Shown here: positions 5,550-7,507 of the stretch, in pieces
How positions within the stretch are numbered: the stretch's first letter is position 1
Layout of the letters: each line of letters opens with the position of its first letter
Assembly: GCA_910579495.1 (NCBI GenBank)
Contig: CAJTVD010000116.1
Coordinates: 1-7,507 of the forward strand
Reading direction: 5' to 3'
Source: an uncultured Lachnospiraceae bacterium
Lineage (GTDB): Bacteria; Bacillota; Clostridia; Lachnospirales; Lachnospiraceae
Length of the DNA: 7,507 nt
Notes under the pieces: generated by a model
What the model was told of the DNA's origin: nothing
Database searches by the model: none
What the model saw: the letters and a program-made list of their open reading frames with translations, nothing else
Position numbers and translations under genes: made by a program

Positions 5550-6410
5550 ATGTTAGCGGAAATTTTACAGGATACCTTAACAGACGGAATAAAATTACTT
5601 CCTTTTTTATTTTTTACTTATCTGATCATGGAATATATTGAACATAAGACCAGCCACAGAACCCGGCATATGATGCAAAGATCGGGAAGATTTGGGCCGA
5701 TATTGGGAGGACTTTTTGGGGTGGTTCCCCAATGCGGATTTTCGGCAGCGGCTTCAAACCTTTATGCAGGGCGTGTGATTACTTTGGGCACATTGCTGGC
5801 GGTATTTTTGTCCACTTCAGATGAGATGCTCCCGGTTTTTCTTTCCCGGCAGGTGCCATTTTCCAGAATTTTCAACATACTTGCATTCAAGGTGGCAATT
5901 GGCATCGTTGTGGGCCTTACCACTGACATCCTGATGAAAAAATGGAAGAAAACAAAGGGAGAGGAGCTGCGCATAGGGCAGGTGTGCCAGCACCAGCACT
6001 GCCACTGTTGGGAAAAAAAGATCTGGAGATCAGCCCTTTCACATACTCTGGAGATTTTCCTTTTTATACTTGGGATAACATTTTTCCTGAATCTTTTGAT
6101 CGGCTTTGCAGGGGAAGAAAATTTATCCGGTTTTATCAGAGGCCGGGCTGTGCTGGGGCCTTTATTTGCAGGATTAGTTGGCCTGATCCCAAACTGTGCC
6201 TCTTCTGTGATTTTAGCGGAGCTTTACCTGGAAGGGATCTTGGGAGCCGGTTCTATGCTTGCCGGGCTGCTTGCCGGATCAGGGGTAGGCCTATTGGTGC
6301 TCTACCGGGTAAATGACGGTCTTTGGGAAAATCTCAAAATAACAATGATTCTCTACGTGGCAGGTGTGGTATCAGGTATTTTGACAGAATTGTCCGGCTT
6401 TGTATTTTAG
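5550..6410 (+). CDS. ArsP_2-type permease (putative heavy-metal/arsenic or manganese exporter)
   Basis: This 286-residue integral membrane protein has about eight hydrophobic segments. Two homologous halves are visible. Residues 49-92 begin GPILGGLFGVVPQCGFS and residues 203-247 begin GPLFAGLVGLIPNCASS, each with a P-(Q/N)-C motif likely at the transport pathway. Between them is a cytosolic loop rich in metal ligands, CQHQHCHC (146-153), which could bind a soft or transition metal. The architecture matches the family called ArsP_2 or 'putative 10TM heavy-metal exporter', often annotated as arsenic efflux protein or putative manganese transporter. The true substrate is not established from sequence. 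The start at 5550 is chosen from AGGAG at 5537. The gene has its own strong promoter and diverges from the two-component operon, so it is probably unrelated to it. A glycosylase-like gene follows, with no clear terminator between. Confidence 0.82.
   Translation: MLAEILQDTLTDGIKLLPFLFFTYLIMEYIEHKTSHRTRHMMQRSGRFGPILGGLFGVVPQCGFSAAASNLYAGRVITLGTLLAVFLSTSDEMLPVFLSRQVPFSRIFNILAFKVAIGIVVGLTTDILMKKWKKTKGEELRIGQVCQHQHCHCWEKKIWRSALSHTLEIFLFILGITFFLNLLIGFAGEENLSGFIRGRAVLGPLFAGLVGLIPNCASSVILAELYLEGILGAGSMLAGLLAGSGVGLLVLYRVNDGLWENLKITMILYVAGVVSGILTELSGFVF
6381..6408 (+). promoter_or_regulatory. Possible promoter inside the end of the permease gene
   Basis: TTGACA (6381-6386), 16-bp spacer, TATTTT (6403-6408), ending at the permease stop codon. 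It could give the downstream gene its own transcript starting near 6415. The -10 matches only 4 of 6, and coding sequence can produce this by chance. Confidence 0.35.
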
Positions 6411-6436
6411 GTTCAGGGGTATTTGGAAATAGAACT

Positions 6437-7108
6437 ATGCCCAGAAGGGTGGTTCCGATATTGTGTATTTATCCTTGCGCCAGCGGCAGATATACTGCTC
6501 ATTTGATCACAGGAGAACAAAAATATTTAAAAGCGGGGAAAAGACAGATAGAAGTATTGGAATTGTTTAATGGGATACAGCCGGATTATCATTTATATGA
6601 AACGTCTATCCGACATTGGGATGGGTATTGGTTTGGTAAGCGAAAGATGTTTGGAGACACCTTTCCACATTATTGGAGTGCGCTTACCGGCAATATATTT
6701 GATATGGCGGGGGCAGAGGTTGCTTCCATAAATGACATATTGCAAAAGGGTATCTATATCACCAATGCCGTCAAGACCCCAAAGACAGAATATGCCATTG
6801 ATAAAAGCAGTATTGAAAACAGTTTGCCTTATTTAGAAGCAGAACTTTCTTTATTCCCCAATATAAAGGTAATTATGCTTATGGGGGATGTTGCAAAGAA
6901 AGCCTTTAACATGATCGTTAAAAAGTCAACAAAGAAAAATGTGATTCCCGCCGTATCCACCTATAAATTGCGGAATAGTGAAATCTATTATAAAGATATC
7001 CGGGTAATGCCTTCATACATAATGACAGGGGGAAACATCTTAATAGAAAAGTCAAAGGTAACGATGGCAACTGAGGATATTGCGAATATGTTGCAAATAA
7101 TCAAGTGA
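6437..7108 (+). CDS. Uracil-DNA glycosylase family-like protein, start uncertain
   Basis: The C-terminal half resembles the uracil-DNA glycosylase superfamily. YITNAVKTPKTEY is like the 'TN-V-K' core strand, NIKVIMLMGDVAKKAF is like the 'P-ivvlGk-A' strand, and RVMPSYIMTGGN is like the H-P-S DNA-binding loop, with M in place of the usual H. I cannot find the first catalytic motif (GxDPY or GxxPG), so activity is unproven. If active, it would excise uracil or a damaged base in the cytoplasm. The start is unclear: ATG at 6437 (224 residues) has only a weak GGAAA upstream; TTG at 6503 (202 residues, LITGEQKYLK) begins where the sequence looks genuinely coding; the ATG at 6323 overlaps the permease by 88 bp and is unlikely. 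Residues before the TTG look unlike a protein N-terminus. The gene seems more AT-rich than the permease, possibly indicating different origin. Confidence 0.55.
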   Translation: MPRRVVPILCIYPCASGRYTAHLITGEQKYLKAGKRQIEVLELFNGIQPDYHLYETSIRHWDGYWFGKRKMFGDTFPHYWSALTGNIFDMAGAEVASINDILQKGIYITNAVKTPKTEYAIDKSSIENSLPYLEAELSLFPNIKVIMLMGDVAKKAFNMIVKKSTKKNVIPAVSTYKLRNSEIYYKDIRVMPSYIMTGGNILIEKSKVTMATEDIANMLQIIK

Positions 7109-7228
7109 GAATCTGGCTATGGATATTTTGTCATATATGTCAGGATATGATAAAATATTATATGCTTCTGGATAATTGGTAGAAAATTAAGTATGGCTGA
7201 ACTTGGCTTATGATGAAATGAAAGATAT

Positions 7229-7264
7229 AGCCGCCACTATGATCTGACCGCAATAGTGACGGCT
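7229..7264. repeat. 12-bp inverted repeat after the glycosylase-like gene
   Basis: AGCCGCCACTAT (7229-7240) and ATAGTGACGGCT (7253-7264) pair at 11 of 12 positions around a 12-base loop. It could mark the 3' end of the plus-strand transcript, but no T-run follows on either strand, so I do not call it an intrinsic terminator. A second small hairpin, CTGTTA/TAACAG (7263-7279), overlaps its end. Confidence 0.55.
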
Positions 7265-7281
7265 GTTATTAAGTAACAGTT

Positions 7282-7328
7282 AAAAAAAAGCACCATCCCC
7301 AAGGCTCATATGTCCTCAAAAATGGTAC
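7282..7328 (-). terminator. Rho-independent terminator of tRNA-Lys
   Basis: On the minus strand GTACCAT (7322-7328) pairs with ATGGTGC (7290-7296) with one G-U pair. The stem extends through U-G pairs and GAGG/CCTT around a 9-base loop, and an 8-base T run follows (7282-7289). It begins 6 bases after the tRNA 3' end. The other strand has no U-tract, so it acts in one direction. Confidence 0.85.
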
Positions 7329-7334
7329 TTACAA

Positions 7335-7407
7335 TGCGCCTTCAGGGACTCGAACCCTGGACACCCTGATTAAGAGTCAGGTGCTCTACCAACTGAGCTA
7401 AAGGCGC
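7335..7407 (-). tRNA. tRNA-Lys (anticodon CTT)
   Basis: This is a full cloverleaf of 73 nt on the minus strand. The acceptor stem GCGCCTT pairs with AAGGCGC, the D-arm contains AGCTCAGTTGGTAGAGC, and the anticodon stem CCTGA/TCAGG encloses loop CTCTTAA with anticodon CTT, reading the lysine codon AAG. The T-arm is CCAGGGTTCGAGTCCCTG, followed by discriminator A at 7335. The CCA end is not encoded, so it must be added after transcription. The gene stands alone in the window, with its own promoter (7449-7477) and terminator (7282-7328). I see no duplicated tRNA 3' end that would mark an integration site here. Confidence 0.96.
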
Positions 7408-7431
7408 GTCTTTAATTTGTTTAATGCATCA

Positions 7432-7461
7432 TTTACAACGCAAGTATGATTATAGTATAAT
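7432..7461 (+). promoter_or_regulatory. Divergent plus-strand promoter leading out of the window
   Basis: TTTACA (7432-7437, 5 of 6 to TTGACA), 18-bp spacer, TATAAT (7456-7461). With the GAGGAG at 7499-7504 it suggests a plus-strand gene starting just after the window. Its -10 and the tRNA -10 form one 13-bp palindrome. Confidence 0.5.
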
Positions 7462-7477
7462 ATTCTTCAAATTGCAA
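7449..7477 (-). promoter_or_regulatory. Promoter of tRNA-Lys
   Basis: Minus strand: TTGCAA (7472-7477), 17-bp spacer, TATAAT (7449-7454). Transcription should begin about 35 bases before the mature tRNA 5' end at 7407, leaving a short leader for RNase P to remove. Confidence 0.72.
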
Positions 7478-7498
7478 GTGTTTTTTTAAAAAAATTTT

Positions 7499-7504
7499 TG
7501 AGGA
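7499..7504 (+). promoter_or_regulatory. Ribosome binding site of a gene beyond the window
   Basis: The sequence tttttGAGGAGtt closes the window. It is a strong Shine-Dalgarno sequence about 38 bases downstream of the plus-strand -10 box, so a start codon should fall within the first ten or so bases after the edge. The gene itself cannot be seen. Confidence 0.4.
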
Positions 7505-7507
7505 GTT

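Noticed and set aside
5942..6316. 124-codon plus-strand frame inside the permease gene
   Set aside because: It overlaps the second membrane half in a different frame. The permease frame has the clear internal repeat and P-(Q/N)-C motifs.
7119..7175. 18-codon frame after the glycosylase-like gene (MDILSYMSGYDK...)
   Set aside because: No ribosome binding site and no recognisable product; chance is sufficient in AT-rich DNA.
7478..7498. T7-A7-T5 stretch as a terminator
   Set aside because: The self-complementary run has no GC stem and lies between the divergent promoters' -35 region and a ribosome binding site, so it reads as AT-rich leader DNA.

Overview
The window looks like an accessory stretch of a Gram-positive Clostridia chromosome, probably Lachnospiraceae. 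This is inferred from the moderately AT-rich sequence, strong AGGAG-type ribosome binding sites, sigma-A-like promoters, a LytTR regulator paired with a GHKL kinase, and half-size ABC exporters with low-GC-Firmicutes-type sequences. The genus cannot be named from the sequence alone.

Layout. Positions 1 to about 175 are the left end of an insertion sequence on the minus strand: a terminal hairpin, a promoter-like box, a ribosome binding site and the first 11 codons of a probable transposase. It has destroyed the 3' end of an ABC exporter gene (about 88-1755, minus), which breaks off inside the Walker B motif. That gene overlaps by 8 bp a complete half-size ABC exporter gene (1748-3649, minus). 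Upstream of the pair, 3650-3858 is a 209-bp control region. It holds the terminator of the preceding operon, a 9-12-9 bp direct repeat of the kind LytTR regulators use, and a widely spaced 18-bp inverted repeat. Next come a short GHKL sensor kinase (3859-4587, minus) and a LytTR response regulator (4639-5370, minus), forming a regulator-kinase operon with its own promoter at 5417-5445.

Divergently, a near-consensus promoter at 5491-5519 drives a two-repeat membrane permease of the ArsP_2 / putative heavy-metal or manganese exporter type (5550-6410, plus). It is followed by a gene resembling uracil-DNA glycosylase family proteins (best read as 6437-7108 or 6503-7108, plus). The right edge has a tRNA-Lys(CTT) gene on the minus strand (7335-7407) with a strong terminator. 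Its promoter is back to back with a plus-strand promoter that points out of the window.

How the genes fit together. The kinase and regulator most likely control the adjacent exporter pair, as in peptide-sensing or peptide-resistance modules. No AgrB/AgrD-like pheromone genes and no bacteriocin precursor are visible, so the signal and cargo are unknown. With one exporter half truncated by the insertion sequence, the module is probably broken or reduced in this strain. I see no convincing undescribed system. The most useful leads are the exporter control region, the insertion-sequence junction, and the unexplained 5' end of the glycosylase-like gene.
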